Below the pieces are notes generated by a model. It had not been told where the DNA came from and did not search any database. It saw only the letters and a program-made list of their open reading frames with translations. A stretch of 64,000 nt of DNA from Shiella aurantiaca (GTDB lineage Bacteria; Bacteroidota; Bacteroidia; Cytophagales; Cyclobacteriaceae). How positions within the stretch are numbered: position 1 is the first letter of the stretch; the number at the start of each line of letters is the position of its first letter. The stretch is taken from NCBI GenBank assembly GCA_030412945.1, contig JAUHJS010000004.1, positions 62,001-126,000 on the forward strand, read 5' to 3'. Positions 1 to 8,453 of this stretch are shown in pieces. The translations under genes and the position numbers were made by a program.

Positions 1-1061
1 TTTGAAGCAATATTTTTGGCAAATAATACAGGAACAGCATTCCCTATTTGTAGTTGTAACTCTCTTTTATTATCTCCTAAAAACACCCAATCGTCAGGAA
101 ATGTCTGTAAGCGGGCATATTCTCTTGCGGTAAAAGGTCTAATTTTAGAAGCACTAATTCGCCAAAGTTTTGCATCAGAATTTGGGTTTCTGACGAATTT
201 TGAATTATCCCTCTCTTTCTCAATTCTTTTGGCAGTTACATTTCCTATTCCCCACCCCCAAACTGTTGCAGTGTCTATAGCAGGAAATGGAGAATCAAAG
301 TTCCTTATGGGATTTCCATCTGAAGCAGTTCTACTTAGTCTAATTGGAATGGCAATTTCATTTTCAGCATACGGTTCACCTGTTTCAGTATGGGCATAAC
401 TTTTAAAACCCCATTCTGGGTTATGGTTCGGTAGTTCAATTGTTAAATCCTGTCCCAATTCATACAGGAAGTCCCTAATTGTGGTGTCTCTTTGTTTCTT
501 AGGAAACCTAAAGTGTTTTAAGGTATCTCCTTTATAGGCAATGAAAATAAACCTTCTCCGAGTTTGAGGAGCACCATGTTCTGATACTCTAAAAAAATCA
601 AACTTGGTTGTATAACCAATTGAAGCTAATTCTTCTGAAATTTGTTGAGCAAAGGGTTTTCCTGTTTCTGGGTGTCTCATAGTTCTCAAATTCAAAACAT
701 TTTCCAGAACTATTACTCTTGGTTGCATTATATAAGCAATTCGCACAACTTCTCTATATAGTGTATTTCTTTCATCTGCTTCATTTCGATTGCCACCGAG
801 AGAAAACCCTTGACATGGAAACCCTGCCAAAAGAACGTCTAGACCTTTTTTAAAGCTCGGAGTGTATTCTTTAACATCTCCGTGAATAATAGTCCAGTTC
901 GGCCTATTATGTCTTAAAGTATTTACTGCGTAGTCTAAAATCTCATTTGACTCAGTATGTTGAAAGCCCTCTAACTCAAATCCAAGGTCAAGGCCACCTG
1001 CACCTGTAAATAGGCCAAGAAATGTGTAATCGTTTTTATTATGAATCTTATATTTCAGCAC
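1..1061 (-). CDS. DNA (cytosine-5) methyltransferase of a type II R-M system, 3' end cut by the window
   Basis: Transfers a methyl group from S-adenosylmethionine to C5 of cytosine, protecting DNA from the partner endonuclease encoded just upstream. About 353 residues are visible. The m5C family motifs occur in order: motif I FTGAGGLDLGF (residues 18-28), motif IV PCQGFS with the catalytic Cys at 83, the ENV motif VI near 118, QTRRR (motif VIII) near 157, and the late QIGNAVPVLFA motif X just before the window edge, so only a short C-terminus is missing. The long stretch before motif X would hold the target-recognition domain. The only plausible start in the frame is GTG at 1061, one base after the TAA of the endonuclease gene; an in-frame stop lies just upstream. 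Recognition site cannot be read from sequence. Family assignment is firm. Confidence 0.95.
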   Translation of the reverse strand, partial: MLKYKIHNKNDYTFLGLFTGAGGLDLGFELEGFQHTESNEILDYAVNTLRHNRPNWTIIHGDVKEYTPSFKKGLDVLLAGFPCQGFSLGGNRNEADERNTLYREVVRIAYIMQPRVIVLENVLNLRTMRHPETGKPFAQQISEELASIGYTTKFDFFRVSEHGAPQTRRRFIFIAYKGDTLKHFRFPKKQRDTTIRDFLYELGQDLTIELPNHNPEWGFKSYAHTETGEPYAENEIAIPIRLSRTASDGNPIRNFDSPFPAIDTATVWGWGIGNVTAKRIEKERDNSKFVRNPNSDAKLWRISASKIRPFTAREYARLQTFPDDWVFLGDNKRELQLQIGNAVPVLFAKNIAS

Positions 1062-1062
1062 C

Positions 1063-1914
1063 TTATTTCTCTTTTAATGGTGGAATTACTGGCATAGCTG
1101 CTGTTCGTTCTTTTGGCTGACGATTCTTACACGCATCAAAAATGTCTTTGAGCGTTGCTAGACTGGACTCTTTGCTTATAACAGATTTAGTATCATCCTT
1201 TAGATAGTAGTAAAAGGAGTTTCCATATTTGTCTTCTCTGACAATTTGTTCGGTTATGTTTTTCTTGTCTTTGGCCTTGTCAAAATCGGCTTTCTTGGCA
1301 ATAAGTATTTGACGTAAATGAAATTCGGAAATTTTCGAATTCAGAGGGTTGGGATAGGTGTACATTTTCCTATGGCGAACAGACCCTTCTCCATATGGGC
1401 CATGATTGTATTCCGTATAGTTTGAATACTTTGCTTCTTTATGCAAATCAAAATCATAGTTTAAGAAGTCACCGTCAATAATTATCAATGTCACAATGTT
1501 TCTACTTGAGTTATCAAGTAACGCAAACAAGTAAAAACAAGGGATTACAATTGTATCTTCTCCAACCTTAATCAAAGTCGAGCCACATGGAAGTGAACTA
1601 TTGTAGTCAATAGTTAATCCCCTTGAGTCACTTCCATTCGATTTCTGAATAAGTTTCTTTATTTCAAGACCGACAATAATTCCTGATTTTTTATCTCTTA
1701 CAATTAAGTCTGGAGTTGTCAATGACCCCGAATGAAAGATTTCAAAAGTCTTGGGAAGTGCCTTTTTTATTTCAAGTTCAATCCAAGTGTCAAATGGATC
1801 GTCCTGTACAGTTCCGATAACGGATTTAGCTCTAAGGTCCACAGGTATTCCTGTCTTTCCTATTTTGGAGATTAGTTCTTTGTAAACACTTTGTATTATG
1901 TCAAGTTCTGTCAT
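1063..1914 (-). CDS. Probable type II restriction endonuclease, PD-(D/E)xK fold
   Basis: A 283-residue cytoplasmic protein with no signal peptide or membrane segment. A candidate PD-(D/E)xK nuclease core is visible: P68-D69 in LTTPDLIV, then E84-x-K86 in GLEIKK, with the usual 14-residue spacing. It sits directly upstream of the cytosine-C5 methyltransferase with a one-base gap, on the same strand, which is the standard arrangement for a type II R-M operon and the main reason for the call. The exact restriction family and the cleaved sequence were not recognised. The gene looks AT-rich next to the glycosylase and thioredoxin genes that follow, which fits horizontal acquisition. The start is the only good ATG. 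Confidence 0.8.
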   Translation of the reverse strand: MTELDIIQSVYKELISKIGKTGIPVDLRAKSVIGTVQDDPFDTWIELEIKKALPKTFEIFHSGSLTTPDLIVRDKKSGIIVGLEIKKLIQKSNGSDSRGLTIDYNSSLPCGSTLIKVGEDTIVIPCFYLFALLDNSSRNIVTLIIIDGDFLNYDFDLHKEAKYSNYTEYNHGPYGEGSVRHRKMYTYPNPLNSKISEFHLRQILIAKKADFDKAKDKKNITEQIVREDKYGNSFYYYLKDDTKSVISKESSLATLKDIFDACKNRQPKERTAAMPVIPPLKEK

Positions 1915-2216
1915 TATCTTCTTCCCCTGCTAAAACTTTGCAAGATACCGATTTTGTTTTTTTTAATTGCACCCTAATATCCGCAGTATTACATTTATTT
2001 CCACTTTATCTTTTGCTTGCCGTAGGCGTATGCTAAAGCTATTCCTTAGAACCTATATATCCAAGTTATCGAGTGAGGTTTTGACGGGGCCGAATGGGTC
2101 TGTGCGGGCATTTCTTCCCTACAGCAGCTCTTGCAAGGCAACAAAATGATTGGAAGACGCGCCAGATTGCGTTCAAGCGTTCGGAATTCCCGAACCGTTC
2201 GCTTAGCCTGTCCTGT
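1915..2216. other. Gene-free spacer beside the R-M operon
   Basis: About 300 bases between the restriction gene and the glycosylase gene. A 60-codon plus-strand frame is present at 1967-2149 but has no recognisable content. A short inverted repeat, GTTCGG-aattc-CCGAAC, lies at 2179-2195, flanked by AAGCG (2175-2179) and CGCTT (2200-2204), so two alternative hairpins can form. There is no T-run, so it is not a classical terminator. Nothing else was seen; it may mark the edge of the acquired R-M segment. Confidence 0.4.
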
Positions 2217-2822
2217 TTATAAATTTTTCTTTCGCTTTAGCGCTTTGTAGGCCAGCAGGTATTTTACGGCCAAGGAGCTATGCGCGCCCCAAGCTGCGGA
2301 AATGGCCAGCATCTTTTTTTTCAGGGTAGAATCCGAGGGCAATCCGTACAGCTCGCCCATAATCCCTTTTAGGTGGTAATCATCAGCCGGAAAAACACTA
2401 GGCCGCTCCAGGGTGTAGAGCAAAATCATATCGATGGTCCAGGGCCCAATGCCCTTGATGGTAGAAAGCGCGGTGCGCACCTCGGCATCGGAAAGTTTGT
2501 TAAAATCAGGCGGATGATGCGCCCAAAACGCGCACACTGCCACCAGGCTGGCGTATTTGGCAGTAGATAGTTTCGTCTTGGCCATTAGCACCTCCTCAAA
2601 CTGCGAAAAGTTGGCAGGACTGAGCCGCCCGAGTTGCGCCTGCTCAAGCAAGCGGGCAAAAAGGCGCTTGGTACTGCGGTAATGAATCTGCTGCTCGATA
2701 AGGCAACTCATCAAATCATGGAAAACATCACCTGTGGATATAATCACTGGCGCTGGCACTTGGGGAATAATCCGTGCCAGCACTTCATCGGATTGGAGAA
2801 GAAATTGAGTAGGGCTTTCCAT
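2217..2822 (-). CDS. DNA-3-methyladenine glycosylase II family (AlkA-like, HhH-GPD)
   Basis: Removes alkylated purines from DNA in base-excision repair. The 201-residue protein covers the HhH-GPD core only; the N-terminal domain found in E. coli AlkA is absent, as in many short bacterial homologues. The helix-hairpin-helix is TIKGIGPWTIDMILLY (about residues 121-136), followed by FPADDYHLKG, whose second Asp (148) aligns with the catalytic Asp of AlkA. It starts at ATG 2822 and is monocistronic, facing away from the plus-strand thioredoxin gene. A second, unrelated 3-methyladenine glycosylase (Tag) lies at 47821-48390. Confidence 0.88.
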   Translation of the reverse strand: MESPTQFLLQSDEVLARIIPQVPAPVIISTGDVFHDLMSCLIEQQIHYRSTKRLFARLLEQAQLGRLSPANFSQFEEVLMAKTKLSTAKYASLVAVCAFWAHHPPDFNKLSDAEVRTALSTIKGIGPWTIDMILLYTLERPSVFPADDYHLKGIMGELYGLPSDSTLKKKMLAISAAWGAHSSLAVKYLLAYKALKRKKNL

Positions 2823-2930
2823 AGGCTACAAGGCTGTACATAGAACCGTAGTCGCGGGCTTTTGTTTGGGCATTGTGTGGCCAAGGAAAAACCCGTACCT
2901 TACTCTTTTGTAAAGAAAACTTATCCGCTT

Positions 2931-3503
2931 ATGATACGCTCCTTTTTGGCTTTGTGCCTGCTGGTGGTTTTGGGTATGCCCCATGCGCTCGCCCAGCAAT
3001 CACAATCGTACCGCCCCGATAGCCTTCAATACCTCCTCAAGGATAGTACTGGGCAATTATTTCAACTTTCGTTTCCCACTCCTAGCAAAAAGGAATTTCG
3101 CTTTAGTGCCCAGCCGGAGCGCCTCGTGCTGATTGATGTGTGGGCTACCTGGTGCAAGCCCTGCATTGAGGCGCAGCCTAAGGTAGATTCGCTGGTGAAG
3201 CAGGTAGGTGCTGATAAGGTGGATGTGGTGTATCTTTCCATCGATACGGAGATGGAAAAATGGAAAAACTTTACCCGCAAAAAGAAGTGGAAAGGAACTC
3301 ACATTCTGGCCGATAAAAAGCTTCATACCCCTATTTTTGATTTACTCACCTTTCAATATTCATCAGAAAAAGTACGTTTTTTTGCCGTTACCATCCCTCA
3401 GTATTTCTTTATCAATTCCTCGGGACAATTGCTAGAAGCCGCTAGCACGGATACGCCCGAATTTCTAAATCAAATGCAAAACTTAGCGGCTGAGTTTGAA
3501 TAA
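2931..3503 (+). CDS. TlpA/ResA-like thioredoxin-fold protein, exported
   Basis: A 190-residue periplasmic or envelope thiol-disulfide protein. The chosen ATG gives a clear signal peptide (MIRSF, hydrophobic core, cut after ALA near residue 21); the frame is open upstream to 2862 but that extension would bury the signal. The redox motif WCKPC is at residues 74-78 in the typical context VWATWCKPCIEAQP, and the cis-proline loop TIPQYFFI follows near residue 150. Family members reduce or isomerise cysteines in exported proteins such as apocytochromes; the partner here is unknown. The gene is followed after 13 bases by a small DoxX-like fragment. Confidence 0.88.
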   Translation: MIRSFLALCLLVVLGMPHALAQQSQSYRPDSLQYLLKDSTGQLFQLSFPTPSKKEFRFSAQPERLVLIDVWATWCKPCIEAQPKVDSLVKQVGADKVDVVYLSIDTEMEKWKNFTRKKKWKGTHILADKKLHTPIFDLLTFQYSSEKVRFFAVTIPQYFFINSSGQLLEAASTDTPEFLNQMQNLAAEFE

Positions 3504-3516
3504 AAATAATCGTTAC

Positions 3517-3615
3517 ATGCGCCTATTCTCCACCGTTATCCGCTACCTGATTGCTGCCATGTGGTTGGTGAATGGCGGCCGTATTTTCATGGATTGCTTA
3601 CCAAGGGTGGTTTAA
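3517..3615 (+). pseudogene. Short DoxX-like N-terminal remnant (32 codons)
   Basis: A tiny reading frame 13 bases after the thioredoxin gene. Its start, MRLFSTVIRYLIAAMWLVNG, resembles the first transmembrane helix of Bacteroidota DoxX-like membrane proteins, which typically begin with a hydrophobic stretch ending WLVNG followed by a phenylalanine/lysine-rich loop. The frame then diverges (GRIFMDCLPRVV) and stops. No continuation of a DoxX protein was found in the other frames before the next gene at 3656, so this is best read as the decayed 5' end of a deleted gene. It could be a real small membrane peptide; the resemblance rests on few residues. Confidence 0.35.
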
Positions 3616-3655
3616 ACCTTAGTAATACAAGAAGCCTGTGCAATTCGTACACAGT

Positions 3656-4621
3656 TTAGATTCTAGGGTTTTCAGCTCTTTGCTTCTCCACCTTAAGGAT
3701 GTTATTTTGAATATCTTTCATTATCCACTTGCCCCACCAGCCTGCATAAAAATTAAAGGTAGTGTTCATTTTAAAATGGCTGTAAAGATGGAGCCGATGC
3801 AGCCCATTGGGTAATTTCTCAAGTTCATAGGTTCCATTGAGTACGTCAAAATATTGGCCTCCGATAACTACATGCTCGTCTAGCGTAGTTGATAGGATTT
3901 CATGAGGATTAACCCTGATGGTGAAAACCATCTTTTCGTTATCCTTGTATTCGGTAACAGTTTCATGAAAAACCAGCCCCTTGGTAAAAATTGCTTCTCG
4001 GCAAGCTCCCACTCCTTCAAAATCTAATTCTGCCTTTACAGGCCTTGGAAAACCAAGAAATCGGGTCAAATAGCCTGTGTCTTGTTCCTTTGGAATTTCT
4101 TTTACGCGCGTTACATGGTCCCAAATCTCCTCCGCAGGGGCATCAATATCAATATAGGTGTAGGCTTGATAAGTGGCGGGAATCGATTCAATCAAACTCT
4201 CTATTGGCCCCAAAATAAATGGTAAAAGAACTACTATGGAAATATGAAGCCTTTCGTTTTTCCCACGGTTTTTTAAATATGCACCAATCAAACCTCCGAT
4301 GGAGGCAGCGATTAGAAATACGGGCAAAATCATAAGCCAGCAGGCCCAGCCCTCGAGGCTAAGACTGATAGTAACAATTAGAAATAATAAGACAGGAATC
4401 CATGGAATAAAAATCCTGTACGATATACTTTTTGTCTTTTCAGGCCTTGAAAGATATACAGTCAAGGCTCCAACAATTGTAGGTAGTAAAAACAGAAAGG
4501 TAATTGACATAACTGAGAATAAATCACTCCAGGTATTCACACCAAAAAGAAGACGAAGGATTAGGGCATATCCTGTCGGAATGCCGATGGCTATTAGTAC
4601 ATTTTTCGTTTTGCTATTCAT
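3656..4621 (-). CDS. Membrane protein with C-terminal SRPBCC (START-like) domain
   Basis: A 321-residue protein with an N-terminal half of about five hydrophobic helices (roughly residues 8-28, 33-57, 70-90, 92-115, 128-148) and a soluble C-terminal half. The latter reads as an SRPBCC ligand-binding fold of the polyketide-cyclase type: YIDIDAPAEEIWDHVT is the characteristic first strand and helix (about 156-171), and the domain ends with the long helix WWGKWIMKDIQNNILK. Such domains bind hydrophobic ligands; the ligand here is unknown. The gene is alone on the minus strand between plus-strand genes and looks AT-rich compared with them. Confidence 0.7.
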   Translation of the reverse strand: MNSKTKNVLIAIGIPTGYALILRLLFGVNTWSDLFSVMSITFLFLLPTIVGALTVYLSRPEKTKSISYRIFIPWIPVLLFLIVTISLSLEGWACWLMILPVFLIAASIGGLIGAYLKNRGKNERLHISIVVLLPFILGPIESLIESIPATYQAYTYIDIDAPAEEIWDHVTRVKEIPKEQDTGYLTRFLGFPRPVKAELDFEGVGACREAIFTKGLVFHETVTEYKDNEKMVFTIRVNPHEILSTTLDEHVVIGGQYFDVLNGTYELEKLPNGLHRLHLYSHFKMNTTFNFYAGWWGKWIMKDIQNNILKVEKQRAENPRI

Positions 4622-4861
4622 TTCGGAGTAGGTCTATGTATATCAATATATAATCAGCTATTCAAAGATATATTTTCTACTCAGGTATAAAAATGAAAAA
4701 TCAAATGGGAGGAAGAGTAACTTAATTCTTGCTCAGATGACGGAACTATTCCTTGTTGCACCAAGTGCAGCATGACATACCAGAGCAAGCGGCCACAAGA
4801 AAAAGCGTGTAAATTTGTAGGTTCACGAAATAAGCCGCGCTTAAAAAGCCTGTACGCCACT

Positions 4862-6121
4862 ATGGAAAATGTTCAACTAGGATTGAAAGAAAACGCCAGA
4901 CAATTTGCCCTGCTAGTGCTAATCAATGGCTTTGTGGGCGGTATGGTGGGTTTGGAACGCTCCATTTTGCCGCAAATAGCCGATCAGGAATTTGCCATGG
5001 CCGCCAAAACAGCCATTCTTTCCTTTATCGTGGTGTTTGGCATCACCAAGGCCCTCACCAATTACTATACAGGTAGCTTGGCTAATCACTTTGGGCGTAA
5101 AAACCTGTTGATTGCCGGTTGGATTATTGCCATTCCCATTCCATTTATGCTTATATACGCCCCTAATTGGAATTGGATCATCGCGGCCAATGTGCTGCTG
5201 GGCATTAACCAAGGGTTGGCCTGGTCGAGTACGGTGGTGATGAAGATCGATTTGGTAGGCGATAAGCAGCGCGGCTTGGCCATGGGCATCAATGAGTTTG
5301 CAGGCTATTTATCGGTGGCCATTGTAGCCTTTCTTACGGGCTGGATAGCAGCCGAATATGGCGTGCGCCCCTATCCATTTTACCTAGGCATTGGTTTGGT
5401 AGTATTAGGACTTTTCGGAAGTATCTTTTTTATCAAAGATACCAAGCACCATGTGGCCAAGGAGGCGGGCGTTTCTACCCAAGCCCGACTCAAACAGGTA
5501 TTTTGGGACACTACATGGAAAGACCCCAATTTGGGTTCGGTTTCGCAGGCGGGACTTATCAATAACCTAAACGATGGCATGGCTTGGGGCATTTTTCCCA
5601 TTTTATTGGCCATCAAGGGTTTCGACTTAGAGCAAATAGGCATTATTACCGCAGTGTATCCGGCTGTATGGAGCATTGGCCAGCTGTTTACGGGCAAAAT
5701 GGCCGATTATTTTTGTAAAAAAGATATGCTCTATACAGGCATGTTTTTGCAAGCCGTGGCGCTTATCCTATTGGCTTGGGCTGATAGCTTTCTGCATTTT
5801 GTGGTGCTCTCCAGTATCTTAGGCTGGGGAACGGCCATGGTCTATCCTACTTTTTTGGCCACTATAGCCGAAAACACACATCCGCAAGACCGCCCCAAGA
5901 GTATCGGTATTTTTAGGCTTTGGCGCGATTTGGGCTATGCCGTGGGCGCTATCCTTACGGGTATTATTGCTGACTGGTTCAGTCTGGAGGTCGCCATACT
6001 TTTTATCGGTGCCCTTACCCTTATGTCCGCTCTCATTATCAAATTCCGGATGCAATGTGGAGAAGGTTCATCGGTAAAAATGATCGATTGGCTACTGCGC
6101 AAAAAAGTGCAAAACGTGTAA
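4862..6121 (+). CDS. Major facilitator superfamily transporter
   Basis: A 419-residue, 12-helix secondary transporter. The start MENVQLGLKENARQ at 4862 was chosen because the first helix (FALLVLINGFVGGMVGL) follows it directly; the frame is open to 4772 with unlikely sequence. MFS hallmarks include the loop-2 type motif GSLANHFGRKNLLIAGW (around residue 75) and its second-half counterpart TGKMADYFCKKDMLYTG. The substrate cannot be inferred. It precedes a universal stress protein and a cation/proton antiporter on the same strand (gaps 101 and 8 bases), so the three may respond to a shared envelope or ionic stress. A TAAATTTG box at 4810-4817 resembles a Bacteroidota -7 element but lacks a clear -33 partner. 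Confidence 0.88.
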   Translation: MENVQLGLKENARQFALLVLINGFVGGMVGLERSILPQIADQEFAMAAKTAILSFIVVFGITKALTNYYTGSLANHFGRKNLLIAGWIIAIPIPFMLIYAPNWNWIIAANVLLGINQGLAWSSTVVMKIDLVGDKQRGLAMGINEFAGYLSVAIVAFLTGWIAAEYGVRPYPFYLGIGLVVLGLFGSIFFIKDTKHHVAKEAGVSTQARLKQVFWDTTWKDPNLGSVSQAGLINNLNDGMAWGIFPILLAIKGFDLEQIGIITAVYPAVWSIGQLFTGKMADYFCKKDMLYTGMFLQAVALILLAWADSFLHFVVLSSILGWGTAMVYPTFLATIAENTHPQDRPKSIGIFRLWRDLGYAVGAILTGIIADWFSLEVAILFIGALTLMSALIIKFRMQCGEGSSVKMIDWLLRKKVQNV

Positions 6122-6222
6122 AAAACCCCTTTTGGAAAGCATGGTCTTGTAACTAGCCTATACCATTCTTTAAAGATTAATGTGTATATTATACCCTCGC
6201 ACAAAAGAATATACGCATACCT

Positions 6223-7056
6223 ATGTTTTCAAAAGTTGCTGTAGCTATTGCCTTTTCTCCTCGCTGTGAGGCCCTTATGAGTGAGGCCAGGCGTTTGCGT
6301 GATATGTTTCAAGCCGAGTTGGTCATTATTCATGTAGGAGAGAAACTTCCTGAAGATGAGGCCCACATGAACCAGCTTCTGGAAAAAACGGGGATCGGCA
6401 CGGAGCGTGTAAAAGTGGTGTGGGAACAAGGCGACCCGGCCGAAAAAATTCTGGCTGTATGCAAGCAAGAGCACATCGATTTGTTGCTGGCAGGCGCACT
6501 GAAAAAGGAAAACCTCATCAAACATTATGTAGGCTCTATTGCCCGTAAGATTCTGCGCAAGGCCAAATGCTCGGTGCTGATGCTGACAAATCCGGCTGTG
6601 GAATCGGCCACTATCAAAAGTATAGTGATTCAAGGAGAAGACAGCCCTTATGTGGTGAAAGCCATAGAAGCCGGCTGCAAGTTTGCCCAGCTGCAAAAAA
6701 GCAAGCAGGTACACATTATCCGCGAAATCAAAATGTATGGCCTCACCATGTCGGTGGCTTCCGAGCAAACCGAAGAAGAATATTCGGACACCAAAAAGAA
6801 ACTGGTAGCCGATGAAATCAAAAAGGTGGAAGACATACTGGCTACCCTCGATACCGAAGGCCTGAAAATCAACATCAAAATCATAGCGGGCAAGTCGGGA
6901 TTTGAACTGGCCAATTTTGCCGAAAAGTTTCATGCCGACCTCATCGTGGCGGGAGCGCCCCAGCGTTCTTTCAGTTTTTTTAGTCGGGTTTTTCCCCATC
7001 ACCTCGAGTACATTTTTGCCGAAATGCCCTGCGATGTGTTAATCGTTAACTCTTGA
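6223..7056 (+). CDS. Universal stress protein, tandem UspA domains
   Basis: A 277-residue cytoplasmic protein made of two UspA folds (about residues 1-140 and 148-277). The first begins with a strand KVAVAIAFSP and ends with HYVGSIARKILRKAKCSVLML, a degenerate version of the G-x2-G-x9-G(S/T) nucleotide-binding loop; the second ends with HHLEYIFAEMPCDVLIVNS. Loss of consensus glycines suggests weak or no ATP binding in either half. The next gene, a CPA2 antiporter, starts 8 bases after the stop, and USP/antiporter pairing is common, so the protein may modulate transporter activity. A 257-codon open frame on the opposite strand is a coding shadow. Confidence 0.87.
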   Translation: MFSKVAVAIAFSPRCEALMSEARRLRDMFQAELVIIHVGEKLPEDEAHMNQLLEKTGIGTERVKVVWEQGDPAEKILAVCKQEHIDLLLAGALKKENLIKHYVGSIARKILRKAKCSVLMLTNPAVESATIKSIVIQGEDSPYVVKAIEAGCKFAQLQKSKQVHIIREIKMYGLTMSVASEQTEEEYSDTKKKLVADEIKKVEDILATLDTEGLKINIKIIAGKSGFELANFAEKFHADLIVAGAPQRSFSFFSRVFPHHLEYIFAEMPCDVLIVNS

Positions 7057-7064
7057 CATTCCCC

Positions 7065-8315
7065 ATGGAGAAACTTCAGCATATAGAAATTATCGTCCTT
7101 TTATTGCAGCTAGCCACTATGCTGGTGGTGGCACGCATATTCGCGGAAATTGCGCGGAGTTTAAAACAGCCCGCAGTGGTGGGTGAAATCTTGGCCGGGG
7201 TATTATTAGGCCCTACACTATTTGGCACCATCGCGCCCGATTACTTTTTCATGCTTTTCCCTCCTTCGGGCAGTTCAGCTATGGTGCTTGACGGATTCAT
7301 ACAAGTAGCCGTAGTACTTCTCCTCTTCATAGCAGGCCTGGAGGTAGATTTGCACATTGTATGGCAGCAAGGGCGCCAGGCGCTTTTGGTCAGTCTTTTT
7401 TCCATGATTCTGCCTTTTGGCTTGGGGTTTCTGGCAAGTTATTTCATGCCCGGTTTGTTCAATATTGCCGATGGCGACCGCATCATTTTTGCCCTCTTTA
7501 TCGGTACCATACTTTCGGTAACCGCCCTACCGGTGATTGCCCGTATTCTGATGGATTTGGGCATTTTCAAAACCAATATCGGCATGCTTATCATCGCTTC
7601 GGCCATGATCATTGATATTTTGGCTTGGCTGGTTTTTTCGGTTATCCTCAGCTTAATGGGTAGCGAGGGCGAAAAAATGAATATTCAAACCACCATTGGC
7701 CTCACGCTGGGCTTCACCCTGTTTATGCTTACGGTGGGTCGCTGGCTTATCAATTTTTCCCTTCCCTGGATTAACAAAAAGCTGAGTTGGCCAGGCGGAC
7801 TCCTCTCGCTTTCGCTGGCCTTATGCTTTGCGGCAGCAGCATTTACCGAATACATAGGTATTCATGCCATCTTTGGGGCTTTTATTATTGGGGTGGCTTT
7901 GGGCGATTCTGAGCATTTATCAGAGCGTGCCAAGGAGATTATCCATCAGTTTATCAATAATATCTTTGCTCCGCTGTTCTTTGTGTCGATTGGCTTGTAT
8001 ATCAATGTGTTCGAAAGCTTCGTTCTCCTCCCGATACTCGTTTTGCTTATAACGGCTTATGTAGGGAAAATCGGAGGGGCTACCTTAGGTGCCCGATTGG
8101 GTCGACTTCCCAAATACGATGCCTTAGCCGTAGGCTTTGGGATGAATACCCACGGTACGCTAGAGGTGATTCTGGCGGCCATTGCTTTAAACAATGAGAT
8201 TATCTCTGAAGAGATTTTCGTTTCGGTATTGGTAGTGGTAATGATTACCATTCTTACCTCTGCTCCACTGATGAAATATTGTCTGAAGCTAGCCAAAGAG
8301 AAGGAGACGGGATAA
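7065..8315 (+). CDS. CPA2-family cation/proton antiporter (Kef/NapA-like membrane domain)
   Basis: A 416-residue polytopic membrane protein with about 12 helices. It exchanges Na+ or K+ for H+ across the inner membrane. Family signs are KQPAVVGEILAGVLLGPTLFG near the N-terminus, FIAGLEVDL, the paired-helix region LSVTALPVIARILMDLG, and HAIFGAFIIGVALG; the C-terminus NTHGTLEVILAAIALN is also typical. No RCK/TrkA-N regulatory domain follows, so regulation may come from the universal stress protein encoded 8 bases upstream. ATG 7065 was chosen; an in-frame TTG at 7053 overlaps the previous stop. Ion specificity is not readable. Confidence 0.9.
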   Translation: MEKLQHIEIIVLLLQLATMLVVARIFAEIARSLKQPAVVGEILAGVLLGPTLFGTIAPDYFFMLFPPSGSSAMVLDGFIQVAVVLLLFIAGLEVDLHIVWQQGRQALLVSLFSMILPFGLGFLASYFMPGLFNIADGDRIIFALFIGTILSVTALPVIARILMDLGIFKTNIGMLIIASAMIIDILAWLVFSVILSLMGSEGEKMNIQTTIGLTLGFTLFMLTVGRWLINFSLPWINKKLSWPGGLLSLSLALCFAAAAFTEYIGIHAIFGAFIIGVALGDSEHLSERAKEIIHQFINNIFAPLFFVSIGLYINVFESFVLLPILVLLITAYVGKIGGATLGARLGRLPKYDALAVGFGMNTHGTLEVILAAIALNNEIISEEIFVSVLVVVMITILTSAPLMKYCLKLAKEKETG

Positions 8316-8453
8316 GCGATACATTTGTACATTTTCGAGATAAAACAAGAAGTAAGGGATTATTTTCAGTACAAAAAACAATAAAAATCAAGGCATTGAA
8401 ACAAAATACAGCTATTATAGCTTAATTTACCCACTTGGCAGCCTAATGAGAAC

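Noticed and set aside
16-399. 127-codon plus-strand frame over the methyltransferase
   Set aside because: It lies antisense to the well-supported m5C methyltransferase C-terminus and has no family features.
1967-2149. 60-codon plus-strand frame in the spacer
   Set aside because: No start context, no recognisable motif and the codon composition is unlike neighbours; kept only as a note in the spacer entry.
6229-7002. 257-codon minus-strand frame over the universal stress protein gene
   Set aside because: Long antisense shadow; the plus-strand frame has clear Usp motifs and operon context.
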